A DNA stretch of 64,000 nt from Anaerofilum sp. An201 (lineage in GTDB: Bacteria; Bacillota; Clostridia; Oscillospirales; Ruminococcaceae): assembly GCF_002160015.1 (NCBI RefSeq), contig NZ_NFJT01000013.1:23346-87345 (forward strand). Direction: 5' to 3'. The notes below the pieces were generated by a model. That model had not been told where the DNA came from. It searched no databases and saw only the letters and a program-made list of their open reading frames with translations. A program made the translations under genes and the position numbers. Positions within the stretch are counted from its first letter, which is position 1, and the number at the start of each line of letters is the position of its first letter. Shown here piece by piece: positions 27,472 through 38,428 of the stretch.

Positions 27472-30380
27472 TTGAGGATCGGCCTTGACATCGGTTCCAC
27501 CACCATCAAATGCGCCGTGCTGGACGATAACGGCCAGCTGGTGCATTCCAGCTACGAGCGTCACTACAGTCACATCACCGAAAAAGCCGCCCAGCTGCTG
27601 GAGCAGCTGGCGGAAAACGGCATCGCCGGCGCACAGCTGGCCATCTCGGGCTCGGCCGGCATGGGCCTTGCACAGCGGTGCGGCGTGCCGTTCGTGCAGG
27701 AGGTGTTCGCCACCCGTGTGGCGGCCCAGCGCCTGGCGCCTGCCACCGACGCCATCATCGAGCTGGGCGGCGAGGACGCCAAGATCCTCTTTCTGACAAA
27801 CGGCACCGAGGTGCGCATGAACGGCAGCTGTGCCGGCGGCACCGGTGCCTTCATCGACCAGATGGCCACCCTGCTGCACCTGACCCCCGCCGAGCTGGAC
27901 GAGGAGGCCAAAAAGGCCGAAAAGACCTACACCATCGCCAGCCGGTGCGGCGTGTTCGCCAAAACCGACGTGCAGCCGCTGCTGAACCAAGGCGCGCGCA
28001 TCCCGGACATCGCCGCCAGCATCTTGACCGCGGTGGCCAACCAGACCATCGCCGGCCTGGCGCAGGGCCGCCCCATCGACGGCAACGTGCTCTATCTGGG
28101 CGGGCCGCTCACCTTCTTCTCGCAGCTGCGGGTGGCGTTCGACAAAGCGCTGGACCTCACCGGCACCTGCCCGGAAAACAGCCTTTTGTATGTGGCGATG
28201 GGCGCGGCCTTCTACGCCGACGCCGCCTTCGATCCCGCCGCCGTGGCCGCGCGCATCCGCGAGACGGCCGGCGAGGGCAGCTATGCCAGCCAGCCGCCGC
28301 TGTTCGCGAACGCGCAGGAGTATGAGGAGTTCCACGCCCGCCACCTGAAAGCCTGCGTCCCCCGCCTGGCCTTCGGCGAGGATGTGGGCCCGGTGCACAT
28401 CGGCATCGACGCCGGCAGCACCACTCTGAAAATGGCGGTCATCGACGGCAGCGGCAACCTGCTCTTCACCAGCTACCAGCCGAACTCCGGCAACCCCATC
28501 CCGCTGGTGCGGCAGCTGTTGCAGGACCTCTACAGCCGGCACCCCGGCCTGTGCATCGCCAGCGTCACCACCACCGGCTACGGCGAGGCGCTGGTGAAGA
28601 GCGCCTTCGAGGCCGATTTCAGCATCGTGGAGACGGTGGCACACTTCACCGCCGCGCGGCACTTCCTGCCCGACGTGGATTTCGTCATCGACATCGGCGG
28701 CCAGGACATGAAGTGCTTCAAGATCGAGAACGGGGCCATCAGCGATATCTTCCTGAACGAGGCCTGCTCCTCCGGCTGCGGCAGCTTTTTGCAGACCTTC
28801 GCCGAGGCGCTGGGCTACACAGTGCCGGAATTCGCCAAACTGGCCCTCTTTGCCGACCATCCGGTGGACCTGGGCAGCCGGTGCACCGTGTTCATGAACT
28901 CCAGCGTCAAGCAGGCCCAGAAGGACGGCGCGTCGATCGAGAACATCTCGGCCGGCCTGTCCATCAGCGTGGTGAAGAACGCGCTGTATAAGGTGATCCG
29001 CGCCTCCCGCCCCGAGGAGCTGGGACGCCGCATCGTGGTGCAGGGCGGCACCTTCTACAACGAGGCGGTGCTGCGCGCCTTCGAGCAGGAGATGGGCGTG
29101 CAGGTGATCCGCCCCGACATCGCCGGCCTGATGGGCGCGTTCGGCGCGGCGCTGTACGGCAAGGCCCACGCGGCCCCCGGCGCGCGCAGCCAGGTGCTGA
29201 GCGCCGAAGCGCTGCGCGGCTTCACCCACGAGGTGAAGAGCATCGTCTGCGGCGGCTGCGGGAACCACTGCCAGCTCACCGTGAACACCTTCGCGGGCGG
29301 CAAGAAATACATCAGCGGCAACCGGTGCGAAAAGCCGGTGACCCACCAGGATTCCGACGTCCAGCGCGACCTCTACGCCTACAAGCTCAAAAGCCTGCTG
29401 GCCTACAGGCCCATCCCCGGCCCCCGCGGAAAGATCGGCATCCCGCTGGCGCTGAACATGTACGAACTGCTGCCCTTCTGGCACACCTTCTTCACCCGCC
29501 TGGGCTTCGAGGTGGTCACCAGCCCGGTGTCCAACCGCCAGCTGTACCTGTCCGGCCAGGCCACCATCCCCAGCGACACCGTCTGCTTCCCGGCGAAACT
29601 CGTGCACGGCCACATCCGGGCGCTGTCCGGCATGGGGGTGGACGCGGTGTTCTACCCCTGCCTGACCTACAACCTGGACGAAGGCCTGGGCGACAACCAC
29701 TACAACTGCCCGGTGGTGGCTTACTACCCCGAGGTGGTCGAGGCCAACTGCCGCGAGCTGACCGGCATCCCCTTCATCTACGATTACATCGGCATCCATC
29801 GCCGCAAAGACTTCGAGAAGAAGATGCCCGCCATCCTGGCCAAATACTTCTCCGGCATCACCGCCGCCGAAGTGAAGGCCGCGTCGGACGCCGCGTATGC
29901 GGAATACGAGCGCCACATGGCCGATATCCGCGCTGAGGGCGGCCGCATCATCGCCCGCGCCCGCGAGGAAAAACGCCCCATCGTGGTGCTGGCGGGACGC
30001 CCCTACCATGTGGACCCCGAGGTGAACCACGGCATCGACCGCCTGGTGTGCAGCTGCGGCGCGGCGGTGGTCACCGAGGACAGCGTCAGCTGGCTGGAGG
30101 AGAAATTCCCCACCCGCGTGCTGAACCAGTGGACCTACCATTCCCGCCTCTACGCGGCGGCGAAGTATGTGTGCAGCCAGCCCGACATGGAGCTGGTGCA
30201 GCTGGTGAGCTTCGGCTGCGGCGTGGACGCCATCACCACCGACGAGACCCGCGAGATCCTCCACAGCGAGGGACGGCTGTACACCCAGATCAAGATCGAC
30301 GAGATCACCAACCTCGGCGCGGTGAACATCCGGCTGCGCAGCCTGTTCGCCGCCATCGAGGCCCGAAAGGAGGCGCAGAA

Positions 30381-30384
<4 letters not shown>
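27472..30384 (+). CDS. Acyl-CoA dehydratase activase-related protein (tandem BadF/HgdC domains)
   Basis: 970 residues. TTG start at 27472 after AAAGGGG. Two ASKHA ATPase domains in tandem: MRIGLDIGSTTIKCAVLDD...NGSCAGGTGAFIDQ...ASRCGVFAKTD (1-260) and VHIGIDAGSTTLKMAVIDG...NEACSSGCGSFLQT...GSRCTVFMNSS (about 305-560). The Cys in NGSCAGG and ASRCGVF are those that bind the bridging [4Fe-4S] cluster in HgdC. A Cys-rich CGGCGNHCQL and a DUF2229 region (about 640-960) follow. Known relatives use ATP to push an electron into 2-hydroxyacyl-CoA dehydratases. In many Firmicutes this protein is fused to the next gene's product (about 1400 residues); here the two are separate with an ATGA overlap. Confidence 0.85.
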
Positions 30385-31667
<1,283 letters not shown>

Positions 31668-31733
31668 CGCCCCCTTGCCTGCGGCGCGGGGATGTGGTAA
31701 GATAATGGCATCCAGACCCAAGGGAGGAACACC

Positions 31734-32147
31734 ATGCAGATCCTGATCGCGCTGCTTGTTGTGGCGGCCGTTGTTGTATTCACCTATCTCATCGTCCAAA
31801 AGCAGGACCAGCGCCGCCGCGTGGGCGGGGCCATCTGTGCCGAATACCGCACCGACCTGCCCTTCGACCTGTGCATGGACGCGATGCGCTGCCAGACGGA
31901 CGACGACATCTTCGTCTACGACTTCACCCGCCAGACGGACGGCAGCTTCCTTTTGCACTTCACGATGCACCGCGCCACCAGCCAGCCGATGGACACGCTG
32001 TACCAGATGCGCATCGACGGCGGCAGCCGGACGGTCATCAGCCTGAACTTCATCCGGGAGGCCTTCGGCAATCCGGAACCGGTGTTCGGGGTGGAGCTGC
32101 TGGACGCCTTCATCTGCCGCAAGCTCTCGGCCGAGCGCACGGCCTGA
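31734..32147 (+). CDS. Small protein with one N-terminal membrane helix
   Basis: 137 residues, ATG after GGGAGGA. Residues 3-21 (ILIALLVVAAVVVFTYLIV) form one transmembrane helix; the rest is a soluble alpha/beta domain (YRTDLPFDLCMDAMRCQTDD, DGSFLLHFTMHRAT). I do not recognise a family. It lies 66 nt after the dehydratase-like gene, with a TAAGATAAT that could be a -10 element in between, so it may be separate from that operon. Confidence 0.65.
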   Translation: MQILIALLVVAAVVVFTYLIVQKQDQRRRVGGAICAEYRTDLPFDLCMDAMRCQTDDDIFVYDFTRQTDGSFLLHFTMHRATSQPMDTLYQMRIDGGSRTVISLNFIREAFGNPEPVFGVELLDAFICRKLSAERTA

Positions 32148-32180
32148 GGGCAAAAAAGGCTTTCCTTTTGCGAAGGTATC

Positions 32181-32222
32181 TGATATAATAAAAGGGCGCC
32201 CCCCATTTTGGGCGGCGCTTTT
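32181..32222 (+). promoter_or_regulatory. Extended -10 promoter followed by a hairpin with T-tract, just before tRNA-Met
   Basis: TGATATAAT (TGnTATAAT, 32181-32189) is an extended -10 without a clear -35. Between it and the tRNA is a GC hairpin (arms about 32195-32201 and 32212-32219) ending in six T, which stops 3 nt before the tRNA. It may be the terminator of the upstream gene, or may attenuate the tRNA transcript. Confidence 0.5.
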
Positions 32223-32225
32223 TTC

Positions 32226-32302
32226 GGGCCAGTAGCTCAGCTGGTCAGAGCTGTCGGCTCATAACCGATTGGTCGCGGGTTCAAGTCCTGCCTGGCCCAC
32301 CA
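32226..32302 (+). tRNA. tRNA-Met (CAT), elongator type
   Basis: 77 nt including encoded CCA. The acceptor GGGCCAG pairs with CTGGCCC, the anticodon stem-loop is CGG-CTCATAA-CCG with anticodon CAT, and the T-arm contains GGGTTCAAGTCC. The anticodon stem is the elongator-Met pattern. An Ile-CAT (lysidine) tRNA is a less likely alternative, and the D-arm sequence does not decide it. Confidence 0.92.
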
Positions 32303-32338
32303 AAAATCCCGAACGCGAAATGCGTTCGGGATTTTTCC
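32302..32338 (+). terminator. Terminator of tRNA-Met
   Basis: 15-bp perfect stem (32302-32316 with 32322-32336), loop GAAAT, in a T-rich context. Confidence 0.85.
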
Positions 32339-32435
32339 TTTTTCCCTCTTCCCTCTTCCTTTCTCCACCCCTTTTTGGGAGGGAAGATGGAAAAGGGAAT
32401 CGGGAAAGAACGGGGCACAGCACCGGGCGGCTCCC

Positions 32436-32489
32436 CCAAAGGCTTCCCCCCTGGGGGGAAGCTGTCGCCGCAGGCGACGGATGAGGGGA
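32436..32489 (+). repeat. REP-like double-hairpin repeat, copy 3
   Basis: CCAAAGG, then a CTTCCCCCC/GGGGGGAAG stem, then GTCGCC/GGCGAC, then GGATGAGGGG. It is nearly identical to copy 2 in its first arm, and the second stem shows compensatory changes. It lies in the 370-bp gap between tRNA-Met and prs; the rest of the gap holds only terminators. Confidence 0.75.
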
Positions 32490-32570
32490 GAGCTTCCCCT
32501 CCGCACAAACCACCGTTTTTCCTGCAAACCGCGTCTCTTCTGCCACGCCATCGGCAGCAAACAAAAGCAA

Positions 32571-32612
32571 AAGGGCCCGCCGCCTGCAATTCACAGGCGG
32601 CAAGCCCTTTTT
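32571..32612 (-). terminator. Terminator of prs (works in both directions)
   Basis: Stem 32579-32586/32594-32601 with outer arms 32571-32576/32604-32609, A-rich to the left and T-rich to the right. It lies 62 nt beyond the prs stop. Confidence 0.7.
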
Positions 32613-32673
32613 GGCTTGCTGCACATTTTTTGCTGCCAACGGCCGCCCCACTCGTTGGGGTGCCGGCGCTTTC

Positions 32674-33825
32674 TCAGCCCTTGCGATGGCGGGCCAGCAG
32701 CTGCTCGATCTTCGCATGGGGATCGAGGATGGAGCTGACCGAAATGTCGTGGTTCAGGGCCACGATGAAGTAGGCGATGTACTTGGACACATCCACCTCG
32801 TGGAACCAGGGACGGCTCAGCAGCTCGGGGGTGCGATAGGTCAGGTTGGTGCCCAGCACGCCGGTGATGATGCCCTGCTCCACCGCCTTGTCGAAGGACT
32901 CCAGGCCGTTGGTGAAGATGGTGTAGGTGGCGTAGGCGAAGATGCGGTTTGCGCCGCGCTCCTTCAGCTCATAGCCGATGTCCAGCATGCTCTCGCCGGA
33001 GGAGATGATGTCGTCCGCAATAAAGACGTCCTTGCCCTTCACGCTCTCGCCCAGATACTCGTGGGCGACGATGGGGTTGCGGCCGTTCACGATGCGGCTG
33101 TAGTCGCGGCGCTTGTAGAACATGCCCAGGTTCACGCCCAGCACGCTGGCGTAGTACATGTTGCGGTTCATGGCGCCCTCGTCCGGGCTGATGACCATGA
33201 AGTTGTCGCGGTCGGGCTGGAGGTCGGGGTAGGCCTTCAGCAGCGCCTTCAGCACCTGGTAGGTGGGCATGGCGTTGTCGAAGCCCATGATGGGCACAGC
33301 GTTCTGCACACGGGGATCGTGCGCGTCGAAGGTGATGATGTTGCTCACGCCCATGTTCTGCAGCTCCTGCAGCGCGAAGGCACAGTCGAGGCTCTCGCGG
33401 TAGCTGCGGCGGTGCTGGCGGCTGCCGTACAGCATGGGCATGATGACGTTGATGCGGTGGGCCTTGCCGCTGGCGGCCTGGATCAGACGCTTGAGATCCT
33501 GGAAATGGTCGTCGGGCGACATGTAGTTCTCGTGTCCGAACATCTTGTAGGTACAGTTGTAGTTGCCCATGTCGGTGATGATATACAGGTCATCGCCGCG
33601 CACGGTCTGCTTGATCATACCCTTGCCGTCACCGGACGAAAAGCGGGGGCATTCGCTGGGGATGATAAAGGTGTCCTCGGTATGGCCGGCTTCTTTGGCC
33701 CATCTGGTGAGGTGCGCGTCGATCAGGGCGCCCTGCTCCACCGCGCCGGGAGCCACGATCAGGCCCAGCTCTGCCACACTGGTTTCTTTGCCAAATACAT
33801 CTCTCGCATTGTTCGCGTGTACCAT
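32674..33825 (-). CDS. prs: Ribose-phosphate pyrophosphokinase (long clostridial type)
   Basis: 383 residues from the ATG at 33825 (GGAGGAG 11 nt upstream). The ATG at 33849 lies upstream of that ribosome-binding site. It makes PRPP from ribose-5-phosphate and ATP for purine, pyrimidine, His and Trp synthesis. Visible: MLYGSRQHRRSYRESLDCAF (ATP loop region), ITFDAHDPRVQNAVP, and the PRPP loop KDVFIADDIISSGESMLDIG. At about 383 residues it is longer than canonical Prs (about 315) and belongs to a divergent form seen in gut Firmicutes. A TACAAT -10 box lies at 33929-33924; no strong -35 is seen. Confidence 0.85.
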   Translation of the reverse strand: MVHANNARDVFGKETSVAELGLIVAPGAVEQGALIDAHLTRWAKEAGHTEDTFIIPSECPRFSSGDGKGMIKQTVRGDDLYIITDMGNYNCTYKMFGHENYMSPDDHFQDLKRLIQAASGKAHRINVIMPMLYGSRQHRRSYRESLDCAFALQELQNMGVSNIITFDAHDPRVQNAVPIMGFDNAMPTYQVLKALLKAYPDLQPDRDNFMVISPDEGAMNRNMYYASVLGVNLGMFYKRRDYSRIVNGRNPIVAHEYLGESVKGKDVFIADDIISSGESMLDIGYELKERGANRIFAYATYTIFTNGLESFDKAVEQGIITGVLGTNLTYRTPELLSRPWFHEVDVSKYIAYFIVALNHDISVSSILDPHAKIEQLLARHRKG

Positions 33826-34078
33826 GTAGTGTAACACTCCTCCGTTCATTCGCCAATCTTCGTTCGACAATCCACACAGCGGGCGGCCGCTCCCTGTTCT
33901 GAGCAGACCACCCCTATATGGATATTGTAACACACTTCGACAAAAAATCACAGGTAATTTCGTGCAAAACAAAATTTTCTGTAACTTGTCTGTAAACTTT
34001 CTGCAGGACGAGGAAAAAGTAGAACTTCTGCCCAATCGGGCCAATTTTTTGTTTTGGGCGATGCAGCGAAAAACAAAA

Positions 34079-34113
34079 GCGCCCCCGCCGCCCAAAACGG
34101 GCAGCGGGAGCGC
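34079..34113 (-). terminator. Terminator of the ribosomal superoperon
   Basis: 15-bp GC-rich stem (34079-34093 with 34099-34113, one or two mismatches) followed on the minus strand by TTTTGTTTTT. It sits 9 nt after the rplQ stop. The remaining gap up to prs (33930-34070) is AT-rich and shows only the prs promoter area. Confidence 0.85.
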
Positions 34114-34121
34114 ATGCGAAC

Positions 34122-34463
34122 TCAAACCAGCTCGATGATGGCCATCTCGGCAGCGTCGCCGCGACGGGCGCCGATCTTCACGATGCGGGTGTAACCGCCG
34201 GTGCGATCAGCATACTTGGGGGCGATCTCGTCGATCACCTTTTTGGCAACGGTCTCCTTGGTGATGTAGGAGAACACCTGACGCTTCGCGTGCAGGTCCT
34301 CGCGCTTGCCGAGGGTTACCATCTTCTCCGCCATCGAACGCACCTCTTTGGCGCGGGTGACGGTGGTCTCGATCTTGCCGTTCTCGAACAGGTATGTCAC
34401 CATGCCACGCAGCATCGACTTGCGGTGGTCACTGGTTCTGCCAAGCTTTCTGGTACCGGGCAT
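34122..34463 (-). CDS. rplQ: 50S ribosomal protein L17
   Basis: 113 residues, the short bacterial form. [20 protein letters not shown] is the invariant start and the end [20 protein letters not shown] is typical. L17 binds 23S rRNA near the exit tunnel. It is the last gene of the superoperon, 23 nt after rpoA and just before the terminator. Confidence 0.97.
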   Translation of the reverse strand: MPGTRKLGRTSDHRKSMLRGMVTYLFENGKIETTVTRAKEVRSMAEKMVTLGKREDLHAKRQVFSYITKETVAKKVIDEIAPKYADRTGGYTRIVKIGARRGDAAEMAIIELV

Positions 34464-34486
34464 CCCGTTTCACTCCTTTGCAGTAA

Positions 34487-35440
34487 TTACTCTTCGTCTT
34501 TGGTCAGGTCAAAGCCCAGAGACTGCAGCTTTGCAATCACTTCTTCCAGGCTCTTGCGTCCGAGGTTGCGGACCTTCATCATCTCGTCCTCGGACTTATT
34601 CACAAGGTCTTCTACCGTGTTGATGCCGGCGCGCTTCAGGCAGTTGAAGCTGCGCACCGACAGGTCCAGCTCCTCGATGGTCATCTCCAGAGCCTTCTCC
34701 TTGCCCTTGTCGTCCTTTTCCACCATGATCTCGGCATCCATCGCCTCCTGCGACAGGTTCACAAACAGGTTCAGATGCTCGGTCAGCACGCGCGCAGCCA
34801 GGCTCACGGCCTCTTTGGCGCTGATGGTGCCGTCGGTCCAAACCTCCAGGCTCAGCTTGTCGTAGTCGGTGATCTGGCCCACACGGGTGTTCTCGACAAC
34901 AGGGTTCACCTTCAGAACCGGGGTGTAGATGCTGTCGATGGGCAGGGTGCCCACGGCGGCCTCGGCCAGGTTCTGCTTATTGCGCTCCGCGGGGACATAG
35001 CCGCGCCCTCTGTCGAAGGTGAGCTCCATCGTGAGATGGGCGCCCTCGGCCAGGGTGGCGATGTGCCAGTCGGGATTCAGGATATCGATCTCGGCATCCT
35101 GCTGGATGCTGCCGGCGGTTACCTCGCCCTCGCCACTGGCCTCGATCCGCACTGTTTTGGGACCGTCGGAGTACAGCTTCGCAGTCACACCCTTCAGGTT
35201 CAGCACGATCTCGGTGACGTCCTCTTTCACACCGGGGATGGTGGAAAACTCATGCACAACGCCATCGATCTTGACACTGGTAATCGCAACGCCGGGAAGC
35301 GAAGAGAGCAGTACGCGCCGCAGGCAGTTGCCCAGCGTGGTACCGAAACCGCGCTCCAGAGGCTCCACCACGAACTTGCCATGCCAGCCGTCCGGGGAAA
35401 GAGTCTCGGTCTCGATCCTGGGCCGTTCAATCTCCATCAT
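34487..35440 (-). CDS. rpoA: RNA polymerase alpha subunit
   Basis: 317 residues. The N-terminal domain (about 1-230) dimerises and assembles beta and beta': [19 protein letters not shown] and [20 protein letters not shown] are its signature. After an acidic linker, the C-terminal domain (about 250-317) has [19 protein letters not shown] and [19 protein letters not shown], the helices that contact UP elements and activators. The start follows GGAGG by 7 nt. Placement between rpsD and rplQ is standard for Firmicutes. Confidence 0.98.
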   Translation of the reverse strand: MMEIERPRIETETLSPDGWHGKFVVEPLERGFGTTLGNCLRRVLLSSLPGVAITSVKIDGVVHEFSTIPGVKEDVTEIVLNLKGVTAKLYSDGPKTVRIEASGEGEVTAGSIQQDAEIDILNPDWHIATLAEGAHLTMELTFDRGRGYVPAERNKQNLAEAAVGTLPIDSIYTPVLKVNPVVENTRVGQITDYDKLSLEVWTDGTISAKEAVSLAARVLTEHLNLFVNLSQEAMDAEIMVEKDDKGKEKALEMTIEELDLSVRSFNCLKRAGINTVEDLVNKSEDEMMKVRNLGRKSLEEVIAKLQSLGFDLTKDEE

Positions 35441-35514
35441 TCAAAACCCTCCTTGGTCAGCCGGCGCACAGGGCGCCGGCGTCGTTGATTCGCGTTCCCT
35501 GTGCGGGCAGCGGA

Positions 35515-36141
35515 TTATTTGGAGTACAGCTCGACGATGAGGTGCTCCTCAACTTCGAAGTCGATGTCGGCGCGGTCGGGCAGACGATCCACCACAACGG
35601 CCATGTTCTCGGCGTCCTTGCTCATCCACACGGGCACGGGACGGGCAGCGTTCTTCTCGATGCACTCCTTGATCTTGCCGCAATCGGTGGTCTTCACAGC
35701 CACCTTATCGCCGGCCTTCAGCAGATAGGAGGGGATGTTCACGGTCTGGCCGTTCACGGTGAAGTGACGGTGCAGCACCAGCTGACGGGCTTCCTTGCGG
35801 CTCATGGCAAAGCCGGCGCGGTACACCACGTTGTCCAGCCTGCTTTCAAGGATCCTAAGCAGGTTCTCACCGGTCATGCCGGCCTTGCGCTCGGCCATCT
35901 CGAAGTAGTGGGCGAACTGGCTCTCCAGCACGCCGTAGTAGCGCTTCGCCTTCTGCTTGGCGCGCAGCTGCAGGCCATACTCAGACACCTTCTTGCGGGC
36001 GTTCAGCTGGCCGTGCTGGCCGGGGGCGAAGGCACGATGGTTCATAGAGCATTTCTCGGAATAGCAGCGCTCGCCTTTCAAAAAGAGCTTTTGGCCCTCG
36101 CGGCGGCACTGGCGGCAAACAGCGCCTGTATATCTTGCCAT
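35515..36141 (-). CDS. rpsD: 30S ribosomal protein S4
   Basis: 208 residues, zinc-binding (C+) form: [18 protein letters not shown] followed by CSMNHR near the N-terminus supplies the four ligands. The S4 RNA-binding domain ([20 protein letters not shown]) lies in the middle. It nucleates assembly of the 16S 5' domain; in Bacillus it autoregulates its own mRNA. Here it is in the alpha operon, as usual in Clostridia, 74 nt before rpoA. Confidence 0.97.
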   Translation of the reverse strand: MARYTGAVCRQCRREGQKLFLKGERCYSEKCSMNHRAFAPGQHGQLNARKKVSEYGLQLRAKQKAKRYYGVLESQFAHYFEMAERKAGMTGENLLRILESRLDNVVYRAGFAMSRKEARQLVLHRHFTVNGQTVNIPSYLLKAGDKVAVKTTDCGKIKECIEKNAARPVPVWMSKDAENMAVVVDRLPDRADIDFEVEEHLIVELYSK

Positions 36142-36160
36142 TCGATGTTCCTCCTTGTAA

Positions 36161-36565
36161 TTAGATGCGGCGACGCTTCGGGGGGCGGCAGCCGTTGTGA
36201 GGGATGGGGGTAACGTCCTTGATCATATTTACCTCCAGGCCGGTAGCCTGCAGCGCGCGGATAGCGGCTTCACGGCCGGCGCCGGGTCCCTTCACATAGA
36301 CCTCAACGGTCTTCATGCCATGCTCCATAGCAGCCTTGGCAGCGGTTTCAGCAGCGGTCTGGGCGGCAAACGGGGTGCTCTTGCGAGAACCGCGGAAGTT
36401 CAGCCCGCCGGAAGAAGCCCAGGATACGGTGTTGCCCTGCACGTCGGTGATGGTGACGATGGTGTTGTTGAACGTGCTCTGAATGTGGGCAGCGCCGCGT
36501 TCGATGTTTTTACGCTCGCGACGCTTGGTGCGAACGGCGGTTTTCTTAGCAGCAGCTTTCGCCAT
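36161..36565 (-). CDS. rpsK: 30S ribosomal protein S11
   Basis: 134 residues. [38 protein letters not shown] and the C-terminal [18 protein letters not shown] are universal S11 stretches. It shapes the 30S platform and the E-site mRNA path. 19 nt after rpsM. Confidence 0.98.
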   Translation of the reverse strand: MAKAAAKKTAVRTKRRERKNIERGAAHIQSTFNNTIVTITDVQGNTVSWASSGGLNFRGSRKSTPFAAQTAAETAAKAAMEHGMKTVEVYVKGPGAGREAAIRALQATGLEVNMIKDVTPIPHNGCRPPKRRRI

Positions 36566-36584
36566 CTTACTGTCCTCCTGTCAA

Positions 36585-36953
36585 TTATTTCTTCTTGTTG
36601 GCGACAGTGCGCTTGGGACCTTTGCGGGTACGGGCATTGGTCTTGGAGCGCTGGCCGCGAACGGGCAGACCCTTGCGGTGGCGAACGCCACGGTAGCACT
36701 GGATCTCGATCAGACGCTTGATGTCAAGCGCGGTGTTGCGGCGCAGATCGCCTTCAACGGTGAAGTGTTTGTCGATATAGTCGCGGATCAGAGCCTCCTG
36801 ATCGGCGGTCAGATCCTTCACGCGGGTATCGGGGTTGATACCGGTGGCGGCGAGGATCTCTTTGGCAGAGCTATGGCCGATGCCATAGATATAAGTCAGG
36901 CCAATTTCAACCCGCTTCTCTCGGGGCAGGTCAACTCCGGCAATACGTGCCAT
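36585..36953 (-). CDS. rpsM: 30S ribosomal protein S13
   Basis: 122 residues. [39 protein letters not shown] (helix-two-turn-helix) and the basic tail [20 protein letters not shown] identify it. It sits in the head of 30S and contacts the P-site tRNA. Confidence 0.98.
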   Translation of the reverse strand: MARIAGVDLPREKRVEIGLTYIYGIGHSSAKEILAATGINPDTRVKDLTADQEALIRDYIDKHFTVEGDLRRNTALDIKRLIEIQCYRGVRHRKGLPVRGQRSKTNARTRKGPKRTVANKKK

Positions 36954-37031
36954 CTTTTCAGCACCTCCTGATTAATTATCCCAGTTGGTTCGCGGCGAGG
37001 GGCGGGATGTCCTTGCTCGCCGGATGCCAGC

Positions 37032-37145
37032 TTAGCCCTGGCGCTGCTTATGCTTGGGGTTGGCGCAGATTACCATCACGCGGCCTTTGCGCTTGATTAC
37101 CTTGCACTTTTCGCAGATGGGTTTTACGGAAGGCTTTACCTTCAT
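37032..37145 (-). CDS. rpmJ: 50S ribosomal protein L36
   Basis: 37 residues: [20 protein letters not shown], then [17 protein letters not shown]. The zinc form, with CxxC, a third Cys and a His all present. The ATG at 37145 has an AAGGAGG ribosome-binding site. It lies between infA and rpsM, as in Bacillus. Confidence 0.97.
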   Translation of the reverse strand: MKVKPSVKPICEKCKVIKRKGRVMVICANPKHKQRQG

Positions 37146-37174
37146 GATGAATAACCTCCTTCAAGGTGCGGCGC

Positions 37175-37393
37175 TTATTTCGAGCGCCACGTGATACGGC
37201 CCTTTGTCAGATCATAGGGCGACATTTCCATTGTAACTTTGTCTCCGGGCAGAATACGGATGAAATTCATGCGCAGCTTGCCGGAGATGTGGGCCAGAAC
37301 CTTGTGGCCGCCCTGGATCTCTACCAGAAAGGTAGCATTGGGCATCGCTTCCACAACGGTGCCTTCCACTTCGATGACGTCTTCTTTAGACAA
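37175..37393 (-). CDS. infA: Translation initiation factor IF-1
   Basis: 72 residues, the exact family length, if translation starts at the TTG at 37393 (GGAGG 9 nt upstream). The OB-fold sequence [40 protein letters not shown] and the end KGRITWRSK are typical. IF-1 occupies the A site during initiation. The start lies inside the end of the KOW gene (8-nt overlap), which suggests coupling. Confidence 0.96.
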   Translation of the reverse strand: MSKEDVIEVEGTVVEAMPNATFLVEIQGGHKVLAHISGKLRMNFIRILPGDKVTMEMSPYDLTKGRITWRSK

Positions 37394-37670
37394 GCTTCTT
37401 ATCCTCCTCTGTGCCCGCAGGGCGGATGGAGGCTTCAAAGTCATCCATCGCCCGTTTGAGCTGTTGGTCGTTTGAAAGGGCCGCGGCCGGCAGCACCGTG
37501 TTGGTGCGGGCCAGATGGGCGGGGTTCTTGGGCTTGGGGTCGGCCAGCAGATGCCGCCGCCCGTCCGCCACCAGCACCCGGCCGGGCAAAAAGCCCACCA
37601 CCGCAAGGTGCCGCGTTTTGTCCCTTCCGGCCTTCGAGCGCACGATCTGGCCTATCTTCAGGTCTTTCAT
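37386..37670 (-). CDS. KOW-domain RNA-binding protein (L14e-like)
   Basis: 94 residues. The N-terminal KOW motif [20 protein letters not shown] and [20 protein letters not shown] resemble ribosomal L14e/L6e-type proteins; the C-terminal half is a charged tail. It overlaps map (ATGA) and infA. This gene is commonly found between map and infA in Clostridia; its role is presumed ribosome-associated but not established. Confidence 0.88.
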   Translation of the reverse strand: MKDLKIGQIVRSKAGRDKTRHLAVVGFLPGRVLVADGRRHLLADPKPKNPAHLARTNTVLPAAALSNDQQLKRAMDDFEASIRPAGTEEDKKLV

Positions 37671-38428
37671 GCTTCCTCCTCGGCCACTGTCAGGATCTCG
37701 GGTCCCTTGGCGGTGACGGCCACCGTGTGCTCAAAGTGAGCGCTGAGGCCTCCGTCCGCCGTGACGACCGTCCATCCGTCGGAAAGGGTCTTCACCACAT
37801 GGCTGTTCTGGTTCACCATGGGCTCGATGGCCAGGGTCATGCCGCACACAAGGCGCGGGCCCCGGCCGGCTTTTCCAAAGTTGGGCACCTCGGGGTCCTC
37901 GTGGAGCTCTCTGCCCACGCCGTGGCCCACATAGCTGCGCACAACCGAAAAGCCGTTATCCTCCACAAAGGCCTGCACCGCCGCGCCGATGTCGCCGATC
38001 CTGTTGCCGGAAACAGCAGCCGCTATGCCCCGGTACAGCGATTCTCTGGTGACTTCCAGCAGGCGGGCCGCTTCGCTGTCGATCTTGCCGCACCCGAAGG
38101 TGAAGGCGTTGTCGCCGTTGAAGCCGTCGATGGCAGCCCCTGTGTCGATGCTGACAATATCACCCGGCCGGATCACGACCTTCTTCGAAGGGATGCCGTG
38201 GATCACCTGGTCGTTCACGCTGATGCATGCGCTCCCCGGGAACCCGTACAGCCCCTTGAAGTTGGGCCGCGCGCCGTGCCGGACGATCGTGTCGTAGATG
38301 ATTTTGTCAAGGTCGGCGGTGGTGATGCCCGCTTCGATGGCCTCGCCGGCCGCCTTCAGCGCCAGCGCGCTGATGCGGCAGGCCCTGCGCATCTGCTCAA
38401 GCTCGTGAGCGTTCTTTACCGGGATCAC
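37667..38428 (-). CDS. map: Methionine aminopeptidase, type Ia
   Basis: 253 residues with a GTG start at 38428 (GGAGGAGG upstream), overlapping the adk stop as GTGA. It removes N-terminal Met from nascent proteins. Metal ligands: VSIDTGAAIDGFNGDNAF (two Asp), YVGHGVGRELHEDP (His), TLAIEPMV (Glu) and HFEHTVAV (Glu). No zinc-finger extension, as expected for type Ia. Confidence 0.97.
   Translation of the reverse strand: MIPVKNAHELEQMRRACRISALALKAAGEAIEAGITTADLDKIIYDTIVRHGARPNFKGLYGFPGSACISVNDQVIHGIPSKKVVIRPGDIVSIDTGAAIDGFNGDNAFTFGCGKIDSEAARLLEVTRESLYRGIAAAVSGNRIGDIGAAVQAFVEDNGFSVVRSYVGHGVGRELHEDPEVPNFGKAGRGPRLVCGMTLAIEPMVNQNSHVVKTLSDGWTVVTADGGLSAHFEHTVAVTAKGPEILTVAEEEA

Noticed and set aside
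27427..30264. Minus-strand frame of 945 codons opposite the activase gene
   Set aside because: Shadow of a certain plus-strand gene, with composition typical of antisense frames.
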